Positions 19,018 to 28,633 are shown, numbered from the stretch's first letter. The stretch is DNA of 64,000 nt from Acinetobacter sp. S54 (GCF_016624945.1 NZ_JACVUI010000009.1:1-64000), one strand, 5' to 3'. Translations and numbers: made by a program. Notes: generated by a model not told the origin, from the letters alone.

Positions 19018-20189
19018 ACGGACTCCTTGACCACTTTCTCTTTCTTGCTCTGATCTGGAGCATAATTGTTGGCAATAATTTCACCAAAAGGACCTGTAAG
19101 GTTAGGTTGGGCCAGCTTCTCACGAGTTTTGAGTGGTAAGAGTGGGAAAACTAGCTCAGCAAAGCGAATAGATTCTTCAAGATGTGGATAGCCTGAAAAA
19201 ATAAAGGTATCGATACCCAAATCTGCGTATTCCTGAATACGCGCTGCCACTGTTTCCGGATCACCTACCAATGCGGTACCTGCACCGCCACGTACTAAAC
19301 CAATACCTGCCCATAAGTTGGGTGAGACTTCAAGTTTGTCACGTTGACCACCATGGAGGGCGGCCATGCGTTGTTGACCGACTGAGTCCATCTGCGCAAA
19401 TTTCTTCTGTGCTGCGGCAATAGTGTCATCATCGAGATATTGAATCAGTTCATTCGCTGCTGCCCACGCCTGCTCATTCGTTTCACGGACAATGACATGT
19501 AAGCGAATGCCATAATTTAGGGTACGGCCTTTGGCGGCAGCTTTTGCCTTCATACCTTCAACTTTTTCTTTGACTGCAGCAGGAGGTTCGCCCCAAGTTA
19601 AATAGGTATCCACTTGCTCAGCTGCCAGTTCTGAAGCTGCATCTGATGAACCACCAAACCACAATGGTGGATAAGGTTTTTGAATGGGTGGATAGAGAAG
19701 CTTGGCTTCATCGACGCTCAAACGCTCACCATGGAAGGTAAATGACTCGCCTGTATGTGAACGCGTCAGGATTTCACGCCAGATTTTTACATATTCACTT
19801 GCAGTTTGATAACGTGTTGAATGGTCTTCATATAAGCCATCGCCCTTAAGTTCCTGCTCATCACCACCTGTCACCAGATTAAGTAACACACGACCGCCAG
19901 ATAAACGATCAAAGGTTGCGGCCATACGTGCTGCCAGCGCAGGTGTGGTAATACCTGGACGTAGAGCCACTAAAAATTTTAAATGTTTTGTAGCATCAAT
20001 CAGACTGGCAGCGGTAATCCACGGATCTTCACAAGAACGACCAGTTGGAATCAAAACGCCGCTATAACCTAAATTATCAACCGCTACCGCAATCTGTTTC
20101 ATATACGCATGATCCACTTGACGTGCACCTTTGCTGGTTCCTAAATAGCGACTGTCACCGTGAGTGGGAATAAACCAGAAAATATTCAT
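19014..20189 (-). CDS. ssuD: FMNH2-dependent alkanesulfonate monooxygenase
   Basis: SsuD splits alkanesulfonates into aldehyde and sulfite, releasing sulfur for assimilation. The 391-residue luciferase-like protein starts [17 protein letters not shown] and shows [51 protein letters not shown] and [19 protein letters not shown], all diagnostic of SsuD. No gene for the partner reductase SsuE lies in this cluster, so FMNH2 must come from elsewhere. It overlaps ssuC by four bases. Confidence 0.95.
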   Translation of the reverse strand: MNIFWFIPTHGDSRYLGTSKGARQVDHAYMKQIAVAVDNLGYSGVLIPTGRSCEDPWITAASLIDATKHLKFLVALRPGITTPALAARMAATFDRLSGGRVLLNLVTGGDEQELKGDGLYEDHSTRYQTASEYVKIWREILTRSHTGESFTFHGERLSVDEAKLLYPPIQKPYPPLWFGGSSDAASELAAEQVDTYLTWGEPPAAVKEKVEGMKAKAAAKGRTLNYGIRLHVIVRETNEQAWAAANELIQYLDDDTIAAAQKKFAQMDSVGQQRMAALHGGQRDKLEVSPNLWAGIGLVRGGAGTALVGDPETVAARIQEYADLGIDTFIFSGYPHLEESIRFAELVFPLLPLKTREKLAQPNLTGPFGEIIANNYAPDQSKKEKVVKESV

Positions 20190-20249
20190 ATCAACATTCC
20201 TTTAAATGCGTTTTGATAAAATTGCGTGTATGTTTAGAAGGCCTAAGAA

Positions 20250-21248
20250 CTAAGAAGCTTTTGGTGTCCAGATGGTTTGATTCACCTGAATACCTTTTGG
20301 AATGAGCTGAACTTGCTGAAACAGATCGGCAATACTCTGCTGAGCCTTGGTAACTTCTGGAGTTAAGGGTTGAACGGGAGATGGTTTGTGCCGTTTGTCC
20401 AGTACCGCTTTAGCTACTTGAGTATCGAGTCCCGTACTTTGCGCATAAATACTTAAGCCTTCGTCCTGATGTTTCACAAACCATTGATCTGCTTTATTTA
20501 AACCATTCAGAACCTTTTGGGTGGCATCTGGGTGTTGTTGGATAAATTTAGGATTACCAATGTAGAACGAGTAGGTCGTTGGAAATGCAGTCCCATCAAT
20601 AAGTGATTTGGCATGGCCTTTGAGCTCGGTAGTACTTAAGTAGGGTTCCCAGATTGCCCAAGCATCAACCGCACCTTTGTCAAACGCGGCACGTGCATCG
20701 GCTGGAGGTAGCCAGACAGGTTGAATGTCCTGCCAGCTTAAACCTGCTTTTTGCAGCACTTTGGCCAGCAGTTCATGTGCACTTGAACCTTTTTGTACCG
20801 CAATGCGCTTACCTTTAAGATCTTGGATGGATTTGAAGGCACTATTTACTGGAATGAGAAGTGCCTGTGAATTTGCAGGAACTACCTCATAACCTACATA
20901 ACTCAGATCTTTATCGGCTGCTTGTGCAAATATGGGCGGAGTATTACCTACCATACCAAAGTCCACTGCACCAACGGCTAAAGCTTCGAGCATTTGTGGT
21001 CCAGCAGGAAATTCGCGCCATTCGATTTTGGCATTTGGAAATTCCTGTTCAAATATTTTTTGCTCTTTAGCAATTAAAAAATTCAGCGAAGACTTTTGAA
21101 AACCTATCGACAATGTTCTGACAGGTGCGTTATTTGTAGTCGATGAATCTTTTTGTGCTTGTGTATGGGGTTCTGTTTTCTGACAGCCACTTAAGCTTAA
21201 ACCCAGACTTATGGTTCCGATGACACTCAATTGTTTTAAGCTAATCAT
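20250..21248 (-). CDS. Sulfonate-binding periplasmic protein (SsuA-like, copy 1)
   Basis: The 332-residue protein is a solute-binding component of the SsuA family. It has a lipobox-like signal (LSLSGCQK, Cys22), then the family segments SIGFQKSSLNFLIAKEQ, EWREFPAGPQMLEAL, AVGAVDFGMVGNTPPIFAQA and VWLPPADARAAFDKGAVDAWAIWEPY. It should deliver sulfonates to SsuBC from the periplasm. A second homologous gene lies 25 bases upstream in the same direction. The two share most motifs, so the pair arose by duplication and may differ in ligand range. Confidence 0.88.
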   Translation of the reverse strand: MISLKQLSVIGTISLGLSLSGCQKTEPHTQAQKDSSTTNNAPVRTLSIGFQKSSLNFLIAKEQKIFEQEFPNAKIEWREFPAGPQMLEALAVGAVDFGMVGNTPPIFAQAADKDLSYVGYEVVPANSQALLIPVNSAFKSIQDLKGKRIAVQKGSSAHELLAKVLQKAGLSWQDIQPVWLPPADARAAFDKGAVDAWAIWEPYLSTTELKGHAKSLIDGTAFPTTYSFYIGNPKFIQQHPDATQKVLNGLNKADQWFVKHQDEGLSIYAQSTGLDTQVAKAVLDKRHKPSPVQPLTPEVTKAQQSIADLFQQVQLIPKGIQVNQTIWTPKAS

Positions 21249-21273
21249 GAGTTGTTATCCTAATTGTTCGCAT

Positions 21274-22248
21274 TTATTTAATTTCGCCAGTTAAAATGGC
21301 ATCTTGAATTTTTAAGGGCTGCGGAATCAATTTTTGCTGATAAAAAGCATCCGCCACTTGTTGTTGTGCATTGACTACTTGAGTCGACAATGGGGTAACG
21401 CCAAAGCCCATGCGAGAAATAGATGTTTTTAAAATATTGAAATCTAGCGCGGTCGGTTTTTCCAGTAATTTGGCGGCGGCATCCTGATGAGTTTTGACCC
21501 ATTCCGTACTTTGATTAAGCTCTTTGACCAGAGTGTTCAGGACGTCAGGATGGGCTTGGGCAAATTTACGATCTGCCAGATAGAACTGATGGTTGCTAAC
21601 CAGATTTTGTCCTGTAGCCAGTACTCGTGCACCAATCTGTTGTTCAGCCGCCGCAAAGAATGGATCCCAGATCACCCATGCATCGACTGCACCTTTTTCA
21701 AAGGCCGCTCGGGCATCGGCAGGAGGTAAATACACCACTTGAATATCGTTCAAGGTTAAATGATTTTTTTCCAATAATTTTAATAATAAATAATGCACAT
21801 TTGAGCCTTTATTTAAGGCAACGCGTTTACCTTTCAAGTCCTGAATAGATTGAATCGTAGAGCTTTTGGGAACAATCAGAGCTTCAGCATTTGGTGCAGC
21901 AGGCTGGTTCGCAACATACACTAGATTAGAGTTCGCTGCCTGTGCAAAAATAGGCGGAGCTTCACCCGCTTCACCAAACACCACACTACCCACGTTTAAG
22001 CCTTCCAAAAGCTGTGGACCAGCAGGGAATTCAACCCATTTGATTGTGATGCCTTGCTCTTTTAAAGCTTTATCTAATGCACCACGCTCTTTTACAATAG
22101 GCAGTAAGCCATATTTTTGAAAGCCAATATTTAAGGTAGTGAGATCTGAATTTTCTTTCTTAGCACAGCCACTGAGCATCATGATTCCTGCGACACTCGC
22201 CGTAATCACTGAAAATTTGAACCACGAAGAAGAACGGATGCTCGCCAT
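21274..22248 (-). CDS. Sulfonate-binding periplasmic protein (SsuA-like, copy 2)
   Basis: This 324-residue homologue of the following gene has a lipobox (LSGC, Cys28), then NIGFQKYGLLPIVKERG, KWVEFPAGPQLLEGL, GEAGEAPPIFAQA and VVYLPPADARAAFEKGAVDAWVIWDPF. It is the first gene of the ssu operon and probably the one nearest the promoter. Which of the two proteins is the functional equivalent of E. coli SsuA cannot be told from sequence alone. Confidence 0.88.
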   Translation of the reverse strand: MASIRSSSWFKFSVITASVAGIMMLSGCAKKENSDLTTLNIGFQKYGLLPIVKERGALDKALKEQGITIKWVEFPAGPQLLEGLNVGSVVFGEAGEAPPIFAQAANSNLVYVANQPAAPNAEALIVPKSSTIQSIQDLKGKRVALNKGSNVHYLLLKLLEKNHLTLNDIQVVYLPPADARAAFEKGAVDAWVIWDPFFAAAEQQIGARVLATGQNLVSNHQFYLADRKFAQAHPDVLNTLVKELNQSTEWVKTHQDAAAKLLEKPTALDFNILKTSISRMGFGVTPLSTQVVNAQQQVADAFYQQKLIPQPLKIQDAILTGEIK

Positions 22249-22612
22249 GATGTGTGATGCCCTGTATTAAAAAATGTAAGTTGAGGGCACACCTTAAAAC
22301 CATTTCTATTGCATAAAAAATAAGTTTTTTAACATTAGTTATGATAAAAATAGATAAATAAAAAAATGCTAAGTTTATCTGAAATGTAGATTTTAAAATA
22401 AAGGATAATCTTCGATTTTTTTTAAATAAGATATTGATTCTAATGTTTTATGTTTTAAAAAGATAAGCTTATGAAGCAATTGAATATCATCAAAAGAAAT
22501 AAAAAGATGTTTTTGTACTAAGCTTAGTGAGAATAAAGATATAGTCATTGGTGCTAAAGCCAGTCGATGCACGTCAATCAAACTGGCTTATTTAAAACAG
22601 CGGATCAACAAT
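22249..22612. other. Intergenic region before the ssu operon
   Basis: This 364-base AT-rich stretch lies between the ssu operon and argA, both on the minus strand. It must contain the ssu promoter and the argA 3' end. I could not pick a convincing promoter or regulator site, and a 62-codon minus-strand frame within it does not look like a real protein. Confidence 0.5.
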
Positions 22613-23968
22613 TTACATCAGCATTTTTTTAAACACCAATGAATTACGTTGATAGTTATAGAGTTCCTGTCGTGCATTTGGAAGATCATCGATAGTGGCT
22701 GTCTGAAAACCTTGTTCCAAGAACCAGTGTGCAGTACGGGTGGTTAGCACAAACAATTGTAGAATACCTTGTTGTCGTGCTTTCTCTTCTAAAAAATGCA
22801 GGATTTGACTACCACGATTGGATTGACGATATGCAGGGTCAACCGCTACACATGCGATTTCAGCAGAACGGATTTCATTTTTTGCTGTGGGAATTGGATA
22901 TAGCGCGGCACAGGCGAGAATCATGCCATCACGTTCAATCACAGCAAATTGTCCAATTTCACTTTCCAGTCGTTCACGAGATCGATAAACCAAAATACCT
23001 TCTTGTTCGAGTGGACGTAACAGATTAATTAGCCCGCCGACATCTTGAATTGTCGCCGTGCGTACTTCCTCATAATGCGCGTCAGTAATCATGGTGCCAA
23101 TGCCATCGCGAGTAAATAACTCTTCAATCAATGCACCATCATAGGCATAGGAGATTACATGTACGCGATGTACACCTGAAAGAGAAGCTCGCTGCGCACC
23201 TTGTAAATGCAAGGCCATTTCATCATCATTTTTTTGAAATTGCTCAATATAATTATCTAATTGGTGGGGAGTAAGTTCACGTAAAATTTTGTGGTTATCA
23301 TCAAGTAATCCTTGTTTATTGCCAAGAAAAATCAGCTTGTCGGCTTGAATGGCAATCGCGGTTTTGGTGGCTACTTCTTCTGCCAAAAGGTTAAATACTT
23401 CTCCGGTGGTTGAATAACCTGTAGGCCCTAATACCACAATATTATGATTATCTAAATGGCGCTGAATTGCATCTGTATCGATACTTCGGACTTCACCTGT
23501 CAGTTGAAAATCAACTCCATCGCGAATTCCATAAGGTTTAGCTGTAACAAAGTTTCCAGAAACGGCATCAATACGCGCACCAAACATAGGTGAGTTGGCC
23601 AGTCCCATTGATAATAACGCCTCAATTTCCAGTCGAATGGAACCTACAGCATTCATAATACAACTTAAGGATTCTCGTGTAGTGACGCGGCGATGAAGAT
23701 GAATTGGCGTTTGAATCTGTTTTTCTTGGAGGTTTTTATTAATTTGTGGACGTGCGCCGTGTACTAAAATCAGTCGAATACCAAGCGAATGTAGTAACGC
23801 AATATCGTGAATAATATGTTGAAAATTAGGGTGTTGAACTGCTTCTCCACCAAACATTAAAACAAAGGTTTTATTTCGATGTGCATTAATATACGGTGCT
23901 GAGTGACGGAACCAACGCACATAATCTTGCGTGGTGCTGGAAGTAGACTCAGTCTCGTGTAATGGCAT
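22613..23968 (-). CDS. argA: N-acetylglutamate synthase
   Basis: ArgA makes N-acetylglutamate from acetyl-CoA and glutamate, the first step of arginine synthesis. The 451-residue protein has an N-terminal amino-acid-kinase-like domain (FVLMFGGEAV, LILVHGARPQI) and a C-terminal GNAT acetyltransferase domain from about residue 300 (IACVAVDPAYRQSNRGSQIL, with the acetyl-CoA loop near RQSNRGSQ). Length matches E. coli (443). No arginine repressor box was identified near its start. Confidence 0.94.
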   Translation of the reverse strand: MPLHETESTSSTTQDYVRWFRHSAPYINAHRNKTFVLMFGGEAVQHPNFQHIIHDIALLHSLGIRLILVHGARPQINKNLQEKQIQTPIHLHRRVTTRESLSCIMNAVGSIRLEIEALLSMGLANSPMFGARIDAVSGNFVTAKPYGIRDGVDFQLTGEVRSIDTDAIQRHLDNHNIVVLGPTGYSTTGEVFNLLAEEVATKTAIAIQADKLIFLGNKQGLLDDNHKILRELTPHQLDNYIEQFQKNDDEMALHLQGAQRASLSGVHRVHVISYAYDGALIEELFTRDGIGTMITDAHYEEVRTATIQDVGGLINLLRPLEQEGILVYRSRERLESEIGQFAVIERDGMILACAALYPIPTAKNEIRSAEIACVAVDPAYRQSNRGSQILHFLEEKARQQGILQLFVLTTRTAHWFLEQGFQTATIDDLPNARQELYNYQRNSLVFKKMLM

Positions 23969-24044
23969 AATCGACTCAAAAAAAAGAGAAACATAGACTG
24001 ATTTTAAACAAAATTAGCCAAAGGGGAATGCCTGAGATAAAAAA

Positions 24045-24071
24045 ACACCTTGATCTAAAAGATAAAGGTGT
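24045..24071 (-). terminator. Terminator of the RcnB-like gene at 24095
   Basis: On the minus strand, ACACCTT pairs with AAGGTGT around an inner ATCT/AGAT stem, and the T-run complementary to 24037-24044 follows. It ends transcription from the RcnB-like gene before argA. Confidence 0.7.
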
Positions 24072-24094
24072 GGGATATGGTCAAGAAATAAAGA

Positions 24095-24436
24095 TTATCG
24101 GGCGATTTTCAAAATTTTATGGTCATGTTGTGAAACGAGAACATACTGTCCATTAACTTGATACCATTGTTGGCCACGTTTGGGTTGGGCTATATGTTTA
24201 TGCGCGCGATAGTCGACTTGGTAACGTGACAACTGATATTGACGCGGCATAGTTTGACCAATGCGCCAGTCGCGGCTCGGATCTAGTTTTTTATCTTTTG
24301 CATGGGTGGGTTGATGGAGTTCCGCTTGATTTTGATGGACATAATGTTTTGAATGAGGATCTTGCGGAGCTGCCATGGCACTTGTTGCCAATAATCCACT
24401 CATACTAAAAACAAGTGCACTAATCCATTTATTCAT
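24095..24436 (-). CDS. RcnB-like periplasmic protein (copy 1)
   Basis: The 113-residue protein has a signal peptide (hydrophobic core LVFSMSGLLATSAMA, cleavage near residue 22) and the short RcnB-type domain: DWRIGQTMPRQY, YQVDYRAHKHIAQPKRGQQWYQVNGQYVLVS (seen in pieces) ending in an isoleucine-rich strand. RcnB family members are periplasmic proteins involved in nickel/cobalt balance in E. coli; many homologues have no tested role. A homologue lies 195 bases away on the same strand. Confidence 0.75.
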   Translation of the reverse strand: MNKWISALVFSMSGLLATSAMAAPQDPHSKHYVHQNQAELHQPTHAKDKKLDPSRDWRIGQTMPRQYQLSRYQVDYRAHKHIAQPKRGQQWYQVNGQYVLVSQHDHKILKIAR

Positions 24437-24574
24437 CTGTACCTCATATTCTTTTCACTGATCGTTGATGGTTTTAACTTAATATTAAATATGAGAGAAA
24501 ACGTGAAGAGTACTTAGCAAATTGTGAAAGATCGGCACAGATTGAGAAGGGCATGTGAAGACAGCTTAAAAAAA

Positions 24575-24597
24575 AGCCCAGATTTGGAATCTGGGCT
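24575..24597 (-). terminator. Terminator of the RcnB-like gene at 24632
   Basis: A 10-bp perfect stem, AGCCCAGATT (24575-24584) with AATCTGGGCT (24588-24597), precedes a T-run on the minus strand (complement of 24567-24574). Confidence 0.85.
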
Positions 24598-24631
24598 ATA
24601 AAGTGTAAAATTTTTAATAAAATTAAATGGG

Positions 24632-25027
24632 TTAGAAACCTACGATCCGAATAATATCATTGGTACTGGAATTGACTAAAATATAGTCATTGTTGATTTT
24701 GTACCATTGTTGATTTCGATCAGGTTTTGGAAGATTGTGATCCCGATATTCAACTTTATAACCATTGCCACGGTAATGTTGAGGCATAACATAACCCGTT
24801 TGCCAGCGGTGCTGTTTTAAACGTTGTACACCACGTTCTTCTCGTATACGACGTTGTTCTGAGCGCACTTGTTCATCATCGTTATCACGGTCACGATCAT
24901 AACTGCGTTCTTTACGCGCTTGAGGAAAATCACCGCCATTATCGCGATCAAAATACGGTCCTGCAACTGCAACCGTACTCATTAGTGCGGTCAAAGATAA
25001 TGCCAGGGCTGTCAAAATCTTTTTCAT
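24632..25027 (-). CDS. RcnB-like periplasmic protein (copy 2)
   Basis: The 131-residue protein carries a signal peptide (LTALALSLTALMSTVAVA, cleavage about residue 22), a charged arginine/aspartate-rich linker (ERSYDRDRDNDDEQVRSEQR) and the RcnB domain HRWQTGYVMPQHYRG, VEYRDHNLPKPDRNQQWYKI ending with IIRIVGF. It shares domain and layout with the following gene, so the two are tandem paralogues. The highly charged linker is the main difference. Function beyond the family name is unknown. Confidence 0.75.
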   Translation of the reverse strand: MKKILTALALSLTALMSTVAVAGPYFDRDNGGDFPQARKERSYDRDRDNDDEQVRSEQRRIREERGVQRLKQHRWQTGYVMPQHYRGNGYKVEYRDHNLPKPDRNQQWYKINNDYILVNSSTNDIIRIVGF

Positions 25028-25245
25028 AATGCATCCTCGGGGACGTACTTCTTTCTCATTGTTTTAATGTACAAAAAAAATGCAGAGAAACTGTGAAGAT
25101 TGCGCAATAATTCAATTAAAAATATGAAGATAACTCTGCTCTTATTGCCTAGGCATTTTGCACTGCTTTAAATTGTTTTGTCCAGTGGTCAACGGCTTAA
25201 GTCTGAAAGATTTAAATCTATATAGAACGGATAGATAAAAAAGAT
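25028..25245. other. Non-coding spacer
   Basis: No gene or clear motif was found between the 51-residue gene and the RcnB-like gene. The 5' side must hold the promoter of the RcnB-like gene (minus strand), but no convincing boxes stand out. Confidence 0.4.
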
Positions 25246-25401
25246 TTATTGCCAATGTTCAGAAAAATTTTGCAAAGAATCTAACATTAAAATAATGTCT
25301 TTTGCCTGTTCAGCATCATTTAGCGCAGTAACCAATGTTTCGGAAAGTTGTAAATGACGAATGGAGAGAATGAGTTGCTTCTTATGAACAGAATCACGCA
25401 T
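25246..25401 (-). CDS. Unrecognised 51-residue protein
   Basis: A complete minus-strand frame of 51 codons begins with ATG at 25401 behind a strong ribosome-binding site (AAGGAG, eight bases upstream) and ends with TAA at 25246. The product starts MRDSVHKKQLILSIRHLQLS, is alpha-helical in pattern (leucine every three to four residues), has no membrane segment or signal, and ends NFSEHWQ. Codon use is like its neighbours. I do not recognise it. Strong start signal and helical pattern argue for a real gene. Confidence 0.6.
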   Translation of the reverse strand: MRDSVHKKQLILSIRHLQLSETLVTALNDAEQAKDIILMLDSLQNFSEHWQ

Positions 25402-25524
25402 TAAGTTTGCTCCTTATAACGCTGTGTTAAAACATAGATTCAGATTAAAGGAGATCTTTTAATTTGTAAAAACGAATAATTTTCTTATTTTAATTTAAAA
25501 ATACGATTATTAATGCGTAAAAAA

Positions 25525-25542
25525 AGCATCTCGAAAGATGCT
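25525..25542 (-). terminator. Terminator downstream of yciK
   Basis: AGCATCT (25525-25531) pairs with AGATGCT (25536-25542) around a CGAA loop; on the minus strand the stem is followed by a seven-T run. It ends the ubiG-mupP-yciK transcript. Confidence 0.8.
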
Positions 25543-25565
25543 GGTAATCTTATATAAAATTAGCT

Positions 25566-26312
25566 TCAATCCTGTGCATCAATACTTTGACCATCAAGAT
25601 GCAAACTGTCATCGCCCATTAGATATAAATAAGCCGGCATAATTGACTCTGTTGTAGGCAAACTTAATGGATCTTCATCGGGATAAGCTTTGGCACGCAT
25701 GGCAGTACGGGTTGCACCTGGATTAATACAATTAAAACGAATATTGGGATGCATATGCTCAGCGGCAAAAATCTTGCTGACAGCTTCAATGGCGACTTTT
25801 GAAACAGAATATGCCCCCCAAAGTGCGCGCGCTTCACGTCCGACTCCAGAACTGGTAAATACCACTGAAGCATGCTCTGACTTTTGTAAAAGAGGCAATA
25901 AAGCCTGAGTCAGCATAAATGGCGCACGCAGATTTACCGCCATTACATCGTCCCACACTTGCGGCGAATAATCCGCTAAAGGTACACGTTCACCTAAAAT
26001 ACCCGCATTATGCAAAATACCATCCAAACGACCAAATTGTGATTCAAGTGTATTAACTAATAGCTCATAATCACGTACTGATGCGCTGGAAAGCTGTAGC
26101 GGTAAAATAGCTGGTTGTGGTGCACCTAAACTTTCGATTTCATCATAAATAACTTCAAGTTTATTCAGGGTCCGGCCATGTAAAACCACTGTTGCGCCAT
26201 GTAGCGCGTAGCTCATGGCAGCAGCGCGACCAATACCATCGCCAGCACCTGTAATTAAAATAATACGGTCTTTTAATAAATCGGTACGAGGCTGATATTC
26301 TGAGTATTTCAT
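25566..26312 (-). CDS. yciK: YciK-family short-chain dehydrogenase
   Basis: The 248-residue oxidoreductase has the Rossmann site ITGAGDGIGRAAA, NAG motif LHNAGILGE, catalytic YSVSK (Tyr, Lys) with the preceding Ser in VFTSSGVG, and the ending typical of YciK. Its substrate is not established. ATG 26312 has a clear AGGGAGG ribosome-binding site; a start nine codons earlier lacks one. It follows mupP by 43 bases and the order ubiG-mupP-yciK is shared with Pseudomonas. Confidence 0.88.
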   Translation of the reverse strand: MKYSEYQPRTDLLKDRIILITGAGDGIGRAAAMSYALHGATVVLHGRTLNKLEVIYDEIESLGAPQPAILPLQLSSASVRDYELLVNTLESQFGRLDGILHNAGILGERVPLADYSPQVWDDVMAVNLRAPFMLTQALLPLLQKSEHASVVFTSSGVGREARALWGAYSVSKVAIEAVSKIFAAEHMHPNIRFNCINPGATRTAMRAKAYPDEDPLSLPTTESIMPAYLYLMGDDSLHLDGQSIDAQD

Positions 26313-26355
26313 GGTGAACCTCCCTAAAATTTGATTCAAATTATAATGATAATGC

Positions 26356-27051
26356 TCACATCCTAACGGGTTTCGTGGAATTTAACTGTAGTAATTGGCG
26401 TAAAATGGATTGTAATTCAGTAACATCGTTCACGATAGCGTCGGCTTGCCATGCTTCCAAATCATCTTGATACTCTAATGGCAAATAACCATAGGCCGCC
26501 AGAATGGTATACATACCTGCGGCTCGACCCGCATCAATATCACGTGGATGATCTCCAACATAAATAATTTGCTCACTTGGCAAATTCAATTGTTTGGCGG
26601 CAAGATACATGGGTTCAGGATCTGGCTTGGTCTTCGTGACATCTTCAGGGCAAACCAAAACGCTGCAACGTTCAGTCAAATTCAATTCAGCCAGTAACAA
26701 TTCACTTAAACCACGAGGTTTATTGGTGACAATACCCCACGGAATGTCATGCGTTTCAAGTTCTTCGAGTAGAGGATACATTCCCGAAAACAGATCTGTA
26801 TCCACCACGATCTGCTGACCATAATTGTCTAGAAAGCGTTGGCGATGTTGTAAAAATACAGGATCATCTAGCTCTAACTCCGGGTAGACCAGTTTCACCA
26901 TGGCGCGTGCGCCTTCCGAAACTTGTGTACGAATTAAATCGGCATCGACGATGTCACATTGTTTTTCACGACACATGGCTTGAATTATGCGAATAAAATC
27001 GGCCGCGGTATCGATTAAAGTACCATCAAGGTCGAATAGAACAGCTTTCAT
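26356..27051 (-). CDS. mupP: HAD phosphatase, probable N-acetylmuramate 6-phosphate phosphatase MupP
   Basis: The 231-residue HAD hydrolase has motif [10 protein letters not shown] (nucleophile Asp), motif II Thr in [11 protein letters not shown], and motif [18 protein letters not shown] with KPDPEPMY. Such proteins are often called Gph (phosphoglycolate phosphatase). The position between ubiG and yciK matches the Pseudomonas MupP gene, which dephosphorylates MurNAc-6-phosphate in the recycling route of peptidoglycan that bypasses MurQ. It overlaps ubiG by four bases. The gene symbol is inferred from synteny. Confidence 0.75.
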   Translation of the reverse strand: MKAVLFDLDGTLIDTAADFIRIIQAMCREKQCDIVDADLIRTQVSEGARAMVKLVYPELELDDPVFLQHRQRFLDNYGQQIVVDTDLFSGMYPLLEELETHDIPWGIVTNKPRGLSELLLAELNLTERCSVLVCPEDVTKTKPDPEPMYLAAKQLNLPSEQIIYVGDHPRDIDAGRAAGMYTILAAYGYLPLEYQDDLEAWQADAIVNDVTELQSILRQLLQLNSTKPVRM

Positions 27052-27764
27052 GCTTGAGTTGCCTTAATCGTATGCACCATATAATTGACCTCAACATTCG
27101 GTGCCAGCCAATAGTGTTTAGTGAGCGGATTATAGTGCAAGCCAATCATTTCTTTTAAGGTCAAACCTGCTTCACGAATATCCTGCGCCATTTCTGAAGG
27201 GCGGATAAATTTGTGATAATCATGCGTCCCTTTAGGTAATAAGCGTAAAATGTATTCAGCTCCAATAATGGCGAACAGATAGGATTTCGGATTACGGTTA
27301 ATGGTTGAAAAAAACACATGGCCGCCTGGTTTCACTAAAGTCTGACATGCTTTGACGATAGACGTTGGATCAGGAACATGCTCCATCATTTCCATGCACG
27401 TCACAACGTCATACTGTCCTGCTTGTTCTTGAGCAAGTTCTTCAACTGGGATTTGACGATATTCGATATTTTTTACATGGTCCTGCTCTGCATGCAAACG
27501 TGCAACATTGAGCGGTGCTTCGCCCATATCGATACCTAGAACGTTTGCACCGCGACGCGCCATACTTTCAGCTAGAATACCGCCACCACAGCCCACATCC
27601 AGAACTTTTTTACCAGCGATGCCACCTGCGTGTTCATCGATCCAGTTCAAACGTAATGGATTGATCTGGTGTAGAGGACGAAATTCCGAATGCTGATCCC
27701 ACCATTTGGCTGCGAGTGCTTCAAATTTTGCGATTTCTTGTGGATCAACATTCAGTTGCGACAT
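27048..27764 (-). CDS. ubiG: Ubiquinone biosynthesis O-methyltransferase
   Basis: UbiG catalyses both O-methylation steps of ubiquinone synthesis using S-adenosylmethionine. The 238-residue protein starts [20 protein letters not shown] and has the SAM site [37 protein letters not shown] and [17 protein letters not shown], all UbiG marks. ATG 27764 has AGAGGTGA upstream. A longer frame reaching 27938 would add an unrelated cysteine/phenylalanine-rich extension and is rejected. Confidence 0.94.
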   Translation of the reverse strand: MSQLNVDPQEIAKFEALAAKWWDQHSEFRPLHQINPLRLNWIDEHAGGIAGKKVLDVGCGGGILAESMARRGANVLGIDMGEAPLNVARLHAEQDHVKNIEYRQIPVEELAQEQAGQYDVVTCMEMMEHVPDPTSIVKACQTLVKPGGHVFFSTINRNPKSYLFAIIGAEYILRLLPKGTHDYHKFIRPSEMAQDIREAGLTLKEMIGLHYNPLTKHYWLAPNVEVNYMVHTIKATQA

Positions 27765-27963
27765 GGTGTCACCTCTTTTATAAGTGTTTTCATCAATCGT
27801 TAAGTTTGGTTTACTAGTGTTAGTGTAACCAGAAATCGGAAAAAAGCGACCAGCTTGCTTAAAGATATGGTAAAAATCTTCACACAAGGAAAACGAATTT
27901 AGCATATTTGCTTTATATTTAGAGCATAAACTCAACATAATGATTTAGAGGAAAAAACAGGTA

Positions 27964-28581
27964 ATGAAAAAGTTTGTATTGGGTGGTCTTTGTGCCGCAA
28001 TGATGGTAATTTCTGGTACAACAATGGCTGCTGATTTTGTGGCAGGGAAGGATTACACCGTGGTGGCTAACCCGGGAAAAGTGGCTGTACCCGGTAAAAT
28101 CGAAGTACGTGAGTTTTTTTGGTACGGTTGTCCGCACTGTTTTAAGCTTGAACCATATATGCAAACATGGTTAAAACAGATTCCTAAAGATGTAAATTTC
28201 CTGCGTACGCCAGCAGCGATGAACAAGGTGTGGGAACAGGGTGCGCGTGCGTATTATGTCTCTGAAGCTCTGAATGTCCGTAAAAAGACCCATTTGCCAC
28301 TGTTTCATGCAATTCATGATCAAGGACAACAAATTTTTGATCAGGCATCTTTAGCTAAATTTTATGCAGGTTATGGTGTTCCCGAGCAGAAGTTTAATAG
28401 CATGTTTAACTCATTTCCAATTACCGCAAAAATTGCAGAATCCAATAAATTGGCGCAGCAATATCAGCTAACTGGCGTTCCAGCGGTTGTAGTCAATGGT
28501 AAATATGTGGTTCAGGGTGAAGACGGTAAAGTAACTCAAGTGATTAATTATCTGATTGAAAAAGAACGTAAAGCAAAATAA
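27964..28581 (+). CDS. dsbA: Periplasmic thiol:disulfide oxidoreductase DsbA
   Basis: DsbA introduces disulfide bonds into exported proteins. The 205-residue precursor has a signal peptide (cleavage about residue 22-23) and the active site FFWYGCPHCFKLEP with the CPHC motif (Cys56, Cys59), then the cis-proline loop TGVPAVVVNGKY. Length and order agree with the DsbA family. It is divergent from ubiG and followed by a strong terminator. Confidence 0.94.
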   Translation: MKKFVLGGLCAAMMVISGTTMAADFVAGKDYTVVANPGKVAVPGKIEVREFFWYGCPHCFKLEPYMQTWLKQIPKDVNFLRTPAAMNKVWEQGARAYYVSEALNVRKKTHLPLFHAIHDQGQQIFDQASLAKFYAGYGVPEQKFNSMFNSFPITAKIAESNKLAQQYQLTGVPAVVVNGKYVVQGEDGKVTQVINYLIEKERKAK

Positions 28582-28593
28582 TGTTGGTTTTAA

Positions 28594-28629
28594 AAAAGCC
28601 CCTTTGTTATTTTAAATAAAGGGGCTTTT
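28594..28629. terminator. Terminator between dsbA and the TetR gene
   Basis: A long stem (AAAAGCCCCTTT with AAAGGGGCTTTT, and inner ATT/AAT pairing) is flanked by A- and T-runs on both sides, so it can end both converging transcripts. Confidence 0.85.
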
Positions 28630-28633
28630 TATT

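Noticed and set aside
22393..22581. 62-codon minus-strand frame upstream of ssu
   Set aside because: No ribosome-binding site or protein-like pattern, AT-rich and low complexity, and no recognised family.
27765..27938. N-terminal extension of ubiG
   Set aside because: The extra 58 residues are Cys/Phe-rich, unlike UbiG, and the internal ATG at 27764 has a good ribosome-binding site and the family start [11 protein letters not shown].
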